Below are positions 14,547 through 22,076 of a stretch of DNA of 30,636 nucleotides, in pieces. The translations under genes and the position numbers were made by a program. Positions within the stretch are counted from its first letter, which is position 1, and the number at the start of each line of letters is the position of its first letter. Source of the stretch: an uncultured Fibrobacter sp. (GTDB lineage Bacteria > Fibrobacterota > Fibrobacteria > Fibrobacterales > Fibrobacteraceae); contig CAKUWY010000026.1 of the NCBI GenBank assembly GCA_934699585.1, positions 1-30,636 on the forward strand, written 5' to 3'. The notes beneath the pieces were generated by a model. It searched no databases. It had not been told where the DNA came from and was given only the letters and a program-made list of their open reading frames with translations.

Positions 14547-15692
14547 TTGTACGACTCCATCACAGATAGTATTCGCCGTCATGGTTTCAAGCGCCTGCTG
14601 CTTGCAGTTTCGGGCGGGTTAGATTCTATTTGTTTGGCTCATTATTTTATTTGCAATAAAGAGGCTTTTGGCATTGAATGGCTAGGAATTGCCCATGTGC
14701 ATCACGGACTGCGGGTCGGAACAGCGGACCGCGATGCCGCATTTGTGGAGGCTTTCGCGCGCAAGTACAACGTTCCGTTTTTCTTGAAACATTTGGACGG
14801 CGAGGCGCTCAAGGCCGCCGAGGGTTCGCTGGAAGAAAAAGCGAGAGATGCAAGGTACAGGGCGCTGGAAGAAATATTCAACGAGACAGAAGATCCCCAC
14901 CTGCGCGGGGATGACAATAAGGACGTCATCGTGACTGCTCATCATGCAGGCGACCAAGCGGAAACCATGTACATGCGGCTCCGTCGCGGAACGACCCTTG
15001 CCGGGTTACGCGGGATTCAGGAAATTCGCATTCTTAGCAATAGCCAGGGGGAAACCTCCCCCACCCCCCGCATCATCAATTATCCATCATTTCACACTCC
15101 ACATTCCACACTTCACATTCCACACCTCATCTACCGTCCCTTCCTTTCCGTCACCCGCGCAGACCTCCTCGCCTACGCCCGCGAGAATAATCTTGAGTGG
15201 TGCGAAGACGAGAGCAACGCCGACGTGAATTTTGCACGGAACAGGATTCGGCACGAGATGTTGCCTCGGCTGAAGCGCGAATGCCCCGGTGCGACGGCTC
15301 AACTTTGCCGGATTGCCGCCCTTGCGAACAGGGCGTACGGGAAGGTGATGGAAGCGTGCGAGGGGGTATTCGGGACATGCCTGCGCGAGGATGACATTCC
15401 TCGTGCCTCAATCACTCTCGACAAAAAGAAGCTCCGCAAGGTGCTGCTAGCCCACGAGAACACCGACCTTTCCGAAATGTTTCGGCTGTGGCTTTCGGAG
15501 AAGGGCCTGCGCTTTCCTATCGGGTTCTTTTACAGCCCCAAGGAGCCAGCCTGCGTCAAAATCCCCCACCATGCCGTTTACCGCAGGCGCGCCATCGTAA
15601 AAATCGGCCAGTCCGTCCGAATTTGCGAATTCGGCAGCCCCGAAGAAGCCGAGATTTTTGTATCTTGCGGAAAGAAAAATAAAGGATTATAA
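14547..15692 (+). CDS. tilS: tRNA(Ile)-lysidine synthase
   Basis: A 381-residue cytosolic enzyme that attaches lysine to C34 of the CAU-anticodon tRNA-Ile so that it reads AUA. The PP-loop ATPase motif is SGGLDS (22-27). Conserved blocks follow: AHVHHGLR (49-56), LEEKARDARYRAL (95-107), VTAHHAGDQAET (129-140), and WCEDESNADVNFARNRIRHEMLP (218-240). The start is TTG 14547, the only start in frame after the upstream stop; AAGG lies 6 bases before it. Three stretches look like repeats translated in frame: residues 115-124, about 165-193 (His/Pro/Thr-rich) and 277-285. They sit in loops between conserved blocks. The gene overlaps ftsH by one base (TAATG); tilS-ftsH adjacency is common in bacteria. 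Confidence 0.93.
   Translation: MYDSITDSIRRHGFKRLLLAVSGGLDSICLAHYFICNKEAFGIEWLGIAHVHHGLRVGTADRDAAFVEAFARKYNVPFFLKHLDGEALKAAEGSLEEKARDARYRALEEIFNETEDPHLRGDDNKDVIVTAHHAGDQAETMYMRLRRGTTLAGLRGIQEIRILSNSQGETSPTPRIINYPSFHTPHSTLHIPHLIYRPFLSVTRADLLAYARENNLEWCEDESNADVNFARNRIRHEMLPRLKRECPGATAQLCRIAALANRAYGKVMEACEGVFGTCLREDDIPRASITLDKKKLRKVLLAHENTDLSEMFRLWLSEKGLRFPIGFFYSPKEPACVKIPHHAVYRRRAIVKIGQSVRICEFGSPEEAEIFVSCGKKNKGL
14892..14915 (+). repeat. REP-like palindrome translated inside tilS
   Basis: GATCCCCACC-TGCG-CGGGGATGAC with one arm mismatch. It encodes EDPHLRGDD (from residue 115) and keeps the tilS frame open. Confidence 0.7.
15070..15130 (+). repeat. CACATTCCACACTT low-complexity tract translated inside tilS
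   Basis: Repeats of CACATTCCACACTTCACATT match the intergenic tracts at 21002-21060 and 28760-28785. It encodes a His/Pro/Thr/Ser/Ile-rich stretch (about 176-194) just before the conserved YRPFL of TilS. Confidence 0.65.
15379..15402 (+). repeat. Half REP-like element inside tilS
   Basis: GCCTGCGCGAGGATGACATT plus CCTC equals the right half and tail of the palindrome at 22873-22900. It encodes CLREDDIPR (from residue 278). Confidence 0.6.
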
Positions 15693-17845
15693 TGAGCCAA
15701 CCCAAGAAGCCCGCCTCCCCTTTCAAGAATCGCAATTTTATCATCGTCCTTGTGATGCTTTTGATGTTGTTCGTGATGTTCCCCCTCACAGGGAAAAGCA
15801 GCGAACAGGACATGACCCGCACGGAATTTCTCGCCATGATGGGAGATTCCACCAAGGTGATTACGGAACTTACGCTCCAGAAGACCCCCGACGGCATCAT
15901 CATCGAAGGGGCTTACCAGATGAGCCCCGAAGAAATCGCCAAGGCAAACGAACAGCGCAGCGCCCTCGCCCGCTTTACCCGTTCCGAAAAGGACAACGGG
16001 AACACCAAGCGGTTCAAGAGCCACATGCTGGAAATTTCCAACGAGCAGATTACCGCCTGGGAAATGTTCAAGGGCGTCAAGGTGAAGGTAATCCACGAAT
16101 CTTCCACCTGGATCGACACGCTGGTGGCGTTCCTGCCCGCGCTCCTGCTGATTGCCTTCTTCTACCTCATGATGAGCCGCCAGATGGGCGGTGGCGGCAA
16201 GAGCCCCTTCAGTTTCGGAAAGAGCCAGGCCAAAATCATCGGGAGCGACCCGAAGAAAAAGACCACCTTCAACGACGTGGCTGGCTGTGACGAAGCAAAG
16301 CAGGACCTGCAGGAACTGGTGGAGTTCCTGAAAGACCCGAAAAAATACGACGAACTGGGCGGACGGATTCCGAAGGGGGCGCTGCTGGTAGGCCCTCCGG
16401 GTACCGGCAAGACCCTCCTTGCCCGAGCGGTTGCTGGCGAAGCGGGAGTGCCCTTCTTCAGCATGTCGGGCTCTGACTTTGTGGAAATGTTCGTGGGCGT
16501 GGGAGCTTCCCGTGTGCGCGACCTGTTCGACACCGGCAAGAAGAACGCCCCCTGTATTCTGTTTATCGACGAAATCGATGCCGTGGGTCGCCAGCGCGGA
16601 GCTGGCCTCGGCGGCGGTCACGACGAACGCGAACAGACCTTGAACCAGTTGCTGGTGGAAATGGACGGCTTTGCCGCCAACGAAGGCGTGATTTTGATTG
16701 CGGCCACCAACCGCCCCGACGTGCTGGACAAGGCACTGCTCCGCCCGGGACGCTTTGACCGGCAAATCGTGGTGGGACTCCCCGACCTGAAGGGCCGCGA
16801 AGAGATTTTGAAGGTTCACCTGAAAAAGCGGAAGGTGCCTCTGGACAAGGACGTGGACGTTTCCGCCATTGCCAAGGGTACGCCCGGACTTGCCGGTGCC
16901 GACCTGGAAAACCTGGTGAACGAAGCCGCCCTTTTGGCAGCCCGCTTCAACAACAAGAAGGTCACCATGCTGGACTTCGAAGAAGCCCGGGACAAGCTCA
17001 GCATGGGCGCGGAACGCCGCACGCTGTTGATGACCGACGAAGAAAAGCGGCACACCGCCTACCACGAAGCGGGACACGCCCTGATGACGCTCCTGTGCAA
17101 GCATTCTGACCCGCTCCACAAGATTACCATTATCCCCCGCGGCCGCGCCCTGGGTGTCACCATGAGCCTGCCGGAACGGGACCAGGTGAGCTACAGCCGG
17201 GAATACGCCGAAGAGCGCATCATGATCATGATGTCTGGTCGCCTGGCCGAACTTATCTTCTTCAACCACCAGAGCACCGGCGCCAGCAACGATATCCAGC
17301 GGGCGACAGAACTGGCCCGCAAGATGGTGACCGAATGGGGATTCGACGAAGAAATCGGACCGGTTTGCTACAGCCGCACCGACGGCGAGGTGTTCCTGGG
17401 TCGCGAAATCAGCAAGCCCAAGGAAATGTCCGAAATGATGGCGGAAAAAATCGACAACGCCGTCAACGGGCTTATCAAGCGTATGGATGCTGCGGCACGC
17501 AAGCTGCTGGAAGAAAACAAGGACAAGCTCATTGACCTTGCAGAAGCGCTGTTTGAATTCGAAGTCCTGGACCGTGAAGAAATCGACAAGGTCATGGCAG
17601 GCGAAAAGCTCACCGGCACCAAGAAGAGCCGCCAGTACCAGGCCCTGGAAGAACTGGCCGAAAAGAAAAAGCGGGAAAACACCCCCCCGCCGGACCCGGG
17701 AAAACAGCCTCCAGTAGCCCCTGCAGCAGACGCCAACACCGCAACCGTCGCAGAAATCAAGCCCAAGCCCGCCGATGGTCCGGCAACGGCCAGCGATGGC
17801 ACAAGCCAATCGACCACTGTGGAGCCGCCCCAGGAACATTCCTAA
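15692..17845 (+). CDS. ftsH: ATP-dependent zinc metalloprotease FtsH
   Basis: A 717-residue hexameric inner-membrane protease that extracts and degrades membrane and regulatory proteins. TM1 spans about 16-33, a periplasmic domain about 35-138, and TM2 about 141-161. The AAA+ module has Walker A GPPGTGKT (234-241), Walker B CILFIDEID (288-296), and the second region of homology ATNRPDVLDKALLRPGRFDRQ (338-358). The zinc site is HEAGH (458-462). The C-terminal 70 residues are Pro/Ala/Thr-rich and probably disordered; they end the gene right at folP. AAAGGA precedes the ATG, which overlaps the tilS stop. Confidence 0.98.
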   Translation: MSQPKKPASPFKNRNFIIVLVMLLMLFVMFPLTGKSSEQDMTRTEFLAMMGDSTKVITELTLQKTPDGIIIEGAYQMSPEEIAKANEQRSALARFTRSEKDNGNTKRFKSHMLEISNEQITAWEMFKGVKVKVIHESSTWIDTLVAFLPALLLIAFFYLMMSRQMGGGGKSPFSFGKSQAKIIGSDPKKKTTFNDVAGCDEAKQDLQELVEFLKDPKKYDELGGRIPKGALLVGPPGTGKTLLARAVAGEAGVPFFSMSGSDFVEMFVGVGASRVRDLFDTGKKNAPCILFIDEIDAVGRQRGAGLGGGHDEREQTLNQLLVEMDGFAANEGVILIAATNRPDVLDKALLRPGRFDRQIVVGLPDLKGREEILKVHLKKRKVPLDKDVDVSAIAKGTPGLAGADLENLVNEAALLAARFNNKKVTMLDFEEARDKLSMGAERRTLLMTDEEKRHTAYHEAGHALMTLLCKHSDPLHKITIIPRGRALGVTMSLPERDQVSYSREYAEERIMIMMSGRLAELIFFNHQSTGASNDIQRATELARKMVTEWGFDEEIGPVCYSRTDGEVFLGREISKPKEMSEMMAEKIDNAVNGLIKRMDAAARKLLEENKDKLIDLAEALFEFEVLDREEIDKVMAGEKLTGTKKSRQYQALEELAEKKKRENTPPPDPGKQPPVAPAADANTATVAEIKPKPADGPATASDGTSQSTTVEPPQEHS

Positions 17846-17846
17846 G

Positions 17847-18758
17847 ATGCTGAAATCCGTCCTGGAAAAAAGCCGTGCACTGCCCTGGACCGTCGGGAAC
17901 AGGGTTTTCCCCTGCGCCACCCCTCTGGTCATGGGAATCGTGAACGTGACGCCGGACAGCTTTTTTGACGGCGGGACACACGCCACTCCGGACGCCGCCT
18001 ACGAGCACGCCGTTGGCCTGCTACAGCAGGGGGCAGACATTCTGGACATCGGCGGCGAAAGCAGCCGCCCTGGAAGCACTCCTGTAAGCGAGCAAGAAGA
18101 AATGGACCGGGTATGTCCTGTGGTAGAAAGCCTTGCGCAACTGCAGGATATTTCCGAAGACCTGGGAAACCCCGGACACCGGGAGTTCCTCATTTCTGTA
18201 GATACCACCAAGGCGAAGGTCGCCGAGCAGTGCATGCGCCTGGGCGCCCACATTATAAATGACATCAGCGCCTGCACCATGGATCCCGATATGCCATCGG
18301 TTGCCGCAAAGACCGGAGCTTCCGTGGTGCTGAACCACATGCGGGGGAATTTCGGCACCATGCAGGCGGACTTCAAACCCTACGAAAACGTGGTGCAAGA
18401 AGTCCGGCAAGAACTGCTTGCCCAGGCGAAAAAGCTTTTGGACCTGGGCGTCAAACGCGAAAAGATTTGCCTGGACCCTGGGATTGGCTTTGGAAAGACC
18501 GTCCAGGACAATATCGACCTGATGAAATCCCTGGAATGCTTTCTGGACGATGGTTTCCCGATGCTTATCGGCACATCCCGCAAGTCCTATATCGGCAAAA
18601 TGCCCGGTCTCGAGCATAGCGACCGGCTAATCCCCACCATCACCGCAGGCATTATTGCTACCTTGGGTGGAGTAAGTTGTATCCGTGTACACGACGTGAA
18701 AGAAACGAAGGAATCCCTGCTCTACCTGGAGGCTCTAAAGTCCGATGGTCCTGTTTAA
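17847..18758 (+). CDS. folP: Dihydropteroate synthase
   Basis: A 303-residue cytosolic TIM-barrel enzyme that joins p-aminobenzoate to dihydropterin pyrophosphate in folate synthesis. Signature blocks are MGIVNVTPDSFFDGG (29-43), LDIGGESSRPGS (67-78), ISVDTTKAKVAEQCMRLGAHIINDISA, VVLNHMRGN, CLDPGIGFGKT, LIGTSRKSYIG and the final R-HDV (CIRVHDVKETKE). I chose ATG 17847, one base after the ftsH stop, with AGGAA 9 bases upstream. An earlier in-frame ATG at 17775 lies deep inside ftsH and adds no family sequence. It overlaps cdaA by 14 bases, which suggests translational coupling. Confidence 0.96.
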   Translation: MLKSVLEKSRALPWTVGNRVFPCATPLVMGIVNVTPDSFFDGGTHATPDAAYEHAVGLLQQGADILDIGGESSRPGSTPVSEQEEMDRVCPVVESLAQLQDISEDLGNPGHREFLISVDTTKAKVAEQCMRLGAHIINDISACTMDPDMPSVAAKTGASVVLNHMRGNFGTMQADFKPYENVVQEVRQELLAQAKKLLDLGVKREKICLDPGIGFGKTVQDNIDLMKSLECFLDDGFPMLIGTSRKSYIGKMPGLEHSDRLIPTITAGIIATLGGVSCIRVHDVKETKESLLYLEALKSDGPV

Positions 18759-19572
18759 GCTTTTTGACATCATCGATGTCCGCATGGCGGATATTCTGGA
18801 CATCCTCATCATGTCCATTATCCTGTACTATGTGTTCCAGCTGTTCCGCGGGACACGTGCCGTCCAGATGATCATCGGCGGCATGTTCCTGGTGGTGGCC
18901 TGGTTCCTTGCCCAGTGGTGGGAACTCCACACCCTTCTCTGGCTTTTGACCAACCTTGCTACCCTGGGCATTATCGCCATCGTGATTCTTTTCCAGCCCG
19001 AAATCCGTAGCGCCCTGACCCGAATCGGCCAGACCGTCAGCCGGGCCAGCTGGCAATCCATCTTTTTCCACGCCAGCGGACTTGACGACGTGACCAAGTC
19101 CATCACTACTGCCGTGCAGGACCTGGCCAAGAACCATTTCGGTGCCCTGATCGTCCTTGAAAAGCGCGTAGGCCTGCGTAACTACGAAGAGACCGGCGAA
19201 ATCCTGAACGCCCGCATCAGCTCCCGACTGCTCCGCTCCCTGTTTTTCCCAAATTCCGCCCTCCACGACGGTGCCGTGCTTTTGAACAGCAAGTGCATTG
19301 TGGCCGCGGGCTGTATCTTGCCCATGCCCACCGCAAACGCAGGCGGTGACACCGGCTACGGCATGCGTCACCGTGCCGCCCACGCCCTCGCTTCCGAATG
19401 CGACGCCCTGGTCATCGTGGTCTCCGAAGAAACGGGCTATATCTCCATCGCCTACCGTTCCAGCCTGCGGCGCAACCTGAGTGTCAAGGAACTGGAAACC
19501 GAAATCAAGCGACACTGGGGCGAGCTGTTCAAGGACGAACGGGTCGAGGAGAAGGAAGGCAGTGGGGTCTGA
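18745..19572 (+). CDS. cdaA: Diadenylate cyclase CdaA
   Basis: A 275-residue membrane-bound enzyme that makes cyclic di-AMP from two ATP. Three TM helices cover about 16-34, 38-56 and 62-83. The DAC domain (about 115-260) has the catalytic DGA motif (LHDGAV, 175-177) and RHR (GMRHRAA, 208-210). Length is the same as CdaA/DacA of other bacteria. In Bacillus CdaA is controlled by CdaR and GlmM, but no such gene lies next to it here. Instead it follows folP, as in Bacteroidetes and some other Gram-negatives. c-di-AMP usually controls potassium and osmolyte transport and wall turgor. No phosphodiesterase or c-di-AMP riboswitch was seen in the window. Confidence 0.95.
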   Translation: MVLFKLFDIIDVRMADILDILIMSIILYYVFQLFRGTRAVQMIIGGMFLVVAWFLAQWWELHTLLWLLTNLATLGIIAIVILFQPEIRSALTRIGQTVSRASWQSIFFHASGLDDVTKSITTAVQDLAKNHFGALIVLEKRVGLRNYEETGEILNARISSRLLRSLFFPNSALHDGAVLLNSKCIVAAGCILPMPTANAGGDTGYGMRHRAAHALASECDALVIVVSEETGYISIAYRSSLRRNLSVKELETEIKRHWGELFKDERVEEKEGSGV

Positions 19573-19735
19573 GTTCGCTTCGCTTTGAGTTATGAGTGCG
19601 GTCGCCATAGCTCCCTTTGAGGTATAATTCGGATTTCAGATTTCGGAATTGGTTGATGGTTACAAGAAGTGTCATCCAGAGTGCCCTGTAAGGGCACGAA
19701 GGATCTAAGATTGCAGAATTGTTAGGTTGTAGAAG
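19573..19735. repeat. Intergenic repeat remnants after cdaA
   Basis: GTTCGCTTCGCTTTGAGTTA resembles the AAGCGAAGCGACCTCA tract near 4396-4410. A palindrome GTGCCCT-GTA-AGGGCAC lies at about 19681-19697 between GTCATCCAGA and GAAGGATCT, a divergent REP-like unit. No terminator with a clean T-run was seen. Confidence 0.5.
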
Positions 19736-20995
19736 ATGAGCGAAAACAAGAATAACGAGATTGAAGAAAAGAAAAAACGCAAGAAAAAGAACATTGCCAT
19801 TCTGGTGCTGATGTTCCTTTTGCTTTTGTGCCTTTTTATTGTACAATGCCACCTGGACCGCATCAAGCAAGAGGCCCTGCGCCGTCAGCAGGAGACCGAG
19901 CTGGAAGCACGCCAGCGCTACATTCTGGATAGTTTACGTCGGGCCGAACAGATGCGGGCCGACAGCCTTGCCGCCCTGGAACAGGCTCGCCTTGCCGACA
20001 GCCTAAGGATTGCGGACAGCCTTCGCCTGGCTGACAGCCTGCGTATAGCCGATTCTTTGGCGGCGCTGAACCCCAAGCTGAACCAAGACAGCCTCCGCCA
20101 TGTGCGGGACAGCATCCGCCACGTGCGGGATAGCCTTTCCGCTCTGGAAAAAGCCCGTAACGACAGTCTCAAACGCATTGCCGACAGCCTCGCCGCACTA
20201 GACAAGGCACGTGCCGATTCCCTGGAAAAGAAACGCATCCAGGACAGCATCCGCGCCGCAGACCAGATTCCGCCCAACGCAGAAATTACGCCTCCTGCGG
20301 GCCGCTACTACGACCCCATCAAGCTTAAGGTCAAGTGCGACGAAATCAAGTGCAAGACATACCTCTCTATCGGCGACACACTGAACCCGGTTGAGGCAGG
20401 CAAGGCCATCGATTACAACAAGACAGGCTCCGTGTACTATTACGCCGAAGATTCCGTCGGCAACAAGAGCCCCTGGGAAGAAGCCAAGTACGACATGGCC
20501 AGCGACAACATCTGCGGAAAGAACGCCTACCCCGTTCCCGTCGGAGGCAAGACCGTGTGCGTCGATGCCTACGAATACCCCAACACCCCCGACGAAAACC
20601 CCAGGGACATGGTGAGCCAGGAACAGGCCGCAAGCCTCTGCGAGCAGGCGGGCAAGCACCTTTGCACCATCGACGAATGGCAGGCCGCCTGTCGCGGCAA
20701 GGACAACACCAAGTACACCTACGGCAATTCCTACAAGCAGAACAAGTGCAACACCAACACCAAGGCGGCCAAGCGCAGCGGGCGCAAGGAACAGTGCCGA
20801 AGCTGGTGGGGCATGTACGACATGAACGGAAACCTGTGGGAATGGACCGCAACCCCCAGCAAGGAACACTCCAACATGTTCTACGTGGCCGGAGGAGCTT
20901 GGAACACCAACAACGGAAGCCAGTGCACCGAAAAGAAGTTCAGCTTCTACCCCCAGAACCAGTACCCCAGCGTAGGGTTCAGGTGCTGCAGATAA
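19736..20995 (+). CDS. Membrane-anchored protein with DSL-repeat coiled coil and FGE/sulfatase-modifying-like domain
   Basis: A 419-residue envelope protein. A Lys-rich cytosolic start (1-18) is followed by one TM helix (19-38). Residues 40-180 are a long coiled coil of repeated DSLR-IAD-type heptads (ADSLRIADSLRLADSLRIAD and relatives), enough to span much of the periplasm. Then comes a small beta domain (about 182-250; PPAGRYYDPIKLKVKC) resembling the CHB_HEX_C beta-sandwich. The C-terminal formylglycine-generating-enzyme-like domain (about 255-419) has MVSQEQAASLCEQAGKHLCT, DEWQAACRG, YDMNGNLWEWT, FYVAGGAWN and the closing VGFRCCR. Classical FGE has two active Cys; here the domain is Cys-rich, but the catalytic pair is not obvious, so a binding or structural role is as likely. 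The start codon has only weak AGAAG upstream. Confidence 0.85.
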   Translation: MSENKNNEIEEKKKRKKKNIAILVLMFLLLLCLFIVQCHLDRIKQEALRRQQETELEARQRYILDSLRRAEQMRADSLAALEQARLADSLRIADSLRLADSLRIADSLAALNPKLNQDSLRHVRDSIRHVRDSLSALEKARNDSLKRIADSLAALDKARADSLEKKRIQDSIRAADQIPPNAEITPPAGRYYDPIKLKVKCDEIKCKTYLSIGDTLNPVEAGKAIDYNKTGSVYYYAEDSVGNKSPWEEAKYDMASDNICGKNAYPVPVGGKTVCVDAYEYPNTPDENPRDMVSQEQAASLCEQAGKHLCTIDEWQAACRGKDNTKYTYGNSYKQNKCNTNTKAAKRSGRKEQCRSWWGMYDMNGNLWEWTATPSKEHSNMFYVAGGAWNTNNGSQCTEKKFSFYPQNQYPSVGFRCCR

Positions 20996-21060
20996 TGTGA
21001 AGTGTGAGGTTTGTAATGTGAGATGACAAATTTCACATTACACATCACACATTACACATT
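20996..21060. repeat. Imperfect inverted repeat between convergent genes
   Basis: Arm 21002-21021 (GTGTGAGGTTTGTAATGTGA) pairs with 21033-21050 (TCACATTACACATCACAC), with a small bulge. CACATTACACATT repeats continue to 21060. It separates two convergent genes and may terminate both; it belongs to the low-complexity family at 15070. Confidence 0.6.
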
Positions 21061-21065
21061 GCCTT

Positions 21066-21587
21066 TTATTCCGACAGCTCTAAATGCAGGTGCTCGGCGT
21101 CGCCGCGCTCCCAGATGATTCTGAACCGAGGGCTTAGGCGCTCCGTCACCAGGTTCACGATTTCGCGGCGTTGTTCCAGCGGGATGTACTTTATGCGGAA
21201 ATCGATAGCCTTGTTTTCGTAATGCTTGGACTTGCGGGCATGGTAAGGCCAGTCGTTCCCGCTGGTAATCACGGGAACGTAGTCATCGCCCAAGACCTGA
21301 TGAAATGCGTTAATCACCTCCAGCCCAGCCGTGTCCATGGCGGGTTCAAGGCTTTCCAGGTAAACACCCGGCTTCTGCTTGGTCCGCTTAATAAGGAGCT
21401 TATGAACTTCTCGACCACTAAAAGGCTTCACATTCAAATGCCTGTAATAATCCTCGGCACTCCAATCTACATCTACCTCAGGAGAATCGTACTTGGGAAT
21501 GGGCCGTGTATTGGCCCGAATCAGCAGATAGACGCCAACAAGCGCCAATACGGCAAGGATCGGGGCAATTATATACAGGTGCTTCAT
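21066..21587 (-). CDS. Membrane-anchored M15-like peptidase-fold protein
   Basis: A 173-residue protein with one N-terminal TM helix (about 3-23, IIAPILAVLALVGVYLLI), so the domain is periplasmic. The C-terminal part has the zinc layout of peptidase M15 (VanX/VanY/phage endolysin-like). ITSG precedes SKHYENKAIDFR (His122, Asp129), and HLHLEL (His166/His168) lies near the end. Such proteins cut D-Ala-containing peptidoglycan peptides; here this is a fold-based inference. I chose ATG 21587; an in-frame TTG three codons upstream is less likely. It is divergent from the lipoprotein gene at 21618 with only 30 bp between start codons. Confidence 0.7.
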   Translation of the reverse strand: MKHLYIIAPILAVLALVGVYLLIRANTRPIPKYDSPEVDVDWSAEDYYRHLNVKPFSGREVHKLLIKRTKQKPGVYLESLEPAMDTAGLEVINAFHQVLGDDYVPVITSGNDWPYHARKSKHYENKAIDFRIKYIPLEQRREIVNLVTERLSPRFRIIWERGDAEHLHLELSE

Positions 21588-21617
21588 TTTCCGCAAAAAA
21601 ATACTATTTTATGGAAC

Positions 21618-21974
21618 ATGAAAAAGTTAATTCCTTTTGCAACACTTGCTCTTTCTTCCCTGTTCCTTTTCGGTTGCGGACAGGACAATGTCAACTACAC
21701 CGGCTGCTGGCTGGGTGAAGAAAACATGGCCTTCGAGGTTCTTACCGAAAACGGCACGGACTACACCATCCGCAACATCAACGGCGACCTGAAGGCTACC
21801 GTTCAAGACGGAGCCCTCCGTGGCAAGAACACTCTTGACATGGAATACAAGATGAACGTGAAAGGAGACTCCGCCTATTATGAATTCGGCGGAATCGTCA
21901 CGGGCTACAAGAGGATTACCAAGGAAGAATACGACCGCGTCGTAGCCACCCTGCAGAAAGCCGCCGGAATGTAA
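21618..21974 (+). CDS. Small lipoprotein of unknown function
   Basis: A 118-residue exported lipoprotein. The signal peptide MKKLIPFATLALSSLFLFGC places the acylated Cys at 20. The mature part reads as a compact beta domain (YTGCWLGEENMAFEVLTENGTDYTIRNINGDLKATVQDGALRGK) and may be lipocalin-like, but no family was recognised. The start is the ATG right before the signal peptide, with GGA nearby. The next 100 bp hold only REP-like repeats. Confidence 0.78.
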   Translation: MKKLIPFATLALSSLFLFGCGQDNVNYTGCWLGEENMAFEVLTENGTDYTIRNINGDLKATVQDGALRGKNTLDMEYKMNVKGDSAYYEFGGIVTGYKRITKEEYDRVVATLQKAAGM

Positions 21975-21983
21975 CTTCAACTC

Positions 21984-22069
21984 GTCATGCTCGTCCCGGA
22001 ACTTTGTCCGGGATAAAATCCAACGAGAATCCGTTATCAGATGTCGTCATGCTCGCGAAGGCGAGCATC
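21984..22069 (-). repeat. Two reverse-oriented REP-like elements
   Basis: GTCATGCTCG...GGGATAAAATC (21984-22020) with a TCCCGGA/TCCGGGA stem, and GTCATGCTCGCGAAGGCGAG-CATC (22046-22069). They are in the opposite orientation to the cluster at 22873 and lie between two convergent genes. Confidence 0.65.
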
Positions 22070-22076
22070 CGCTTGA

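Noticed and set aside
17775..17846. Upstream start for folP inside ftsH
   Set aside because: It would overlap ftsH by 71 bases and adds a Pro/Arg-rich stretch foreign to the family; ATG 17847 has a suitable ribosome-binding site.
15578..17986. An 802-codon minus-strand frame opposite ftsH
   Set aside because: Antisense of a certain FtsH; the product has low-complexity His/Val/Phe composition and no motif.
21171..21617. N-terminal extension of the lipoprotein at 21618
   Set aside because: The extension is antisense to the M15-like gene, and the signal peptide starts at 21618.
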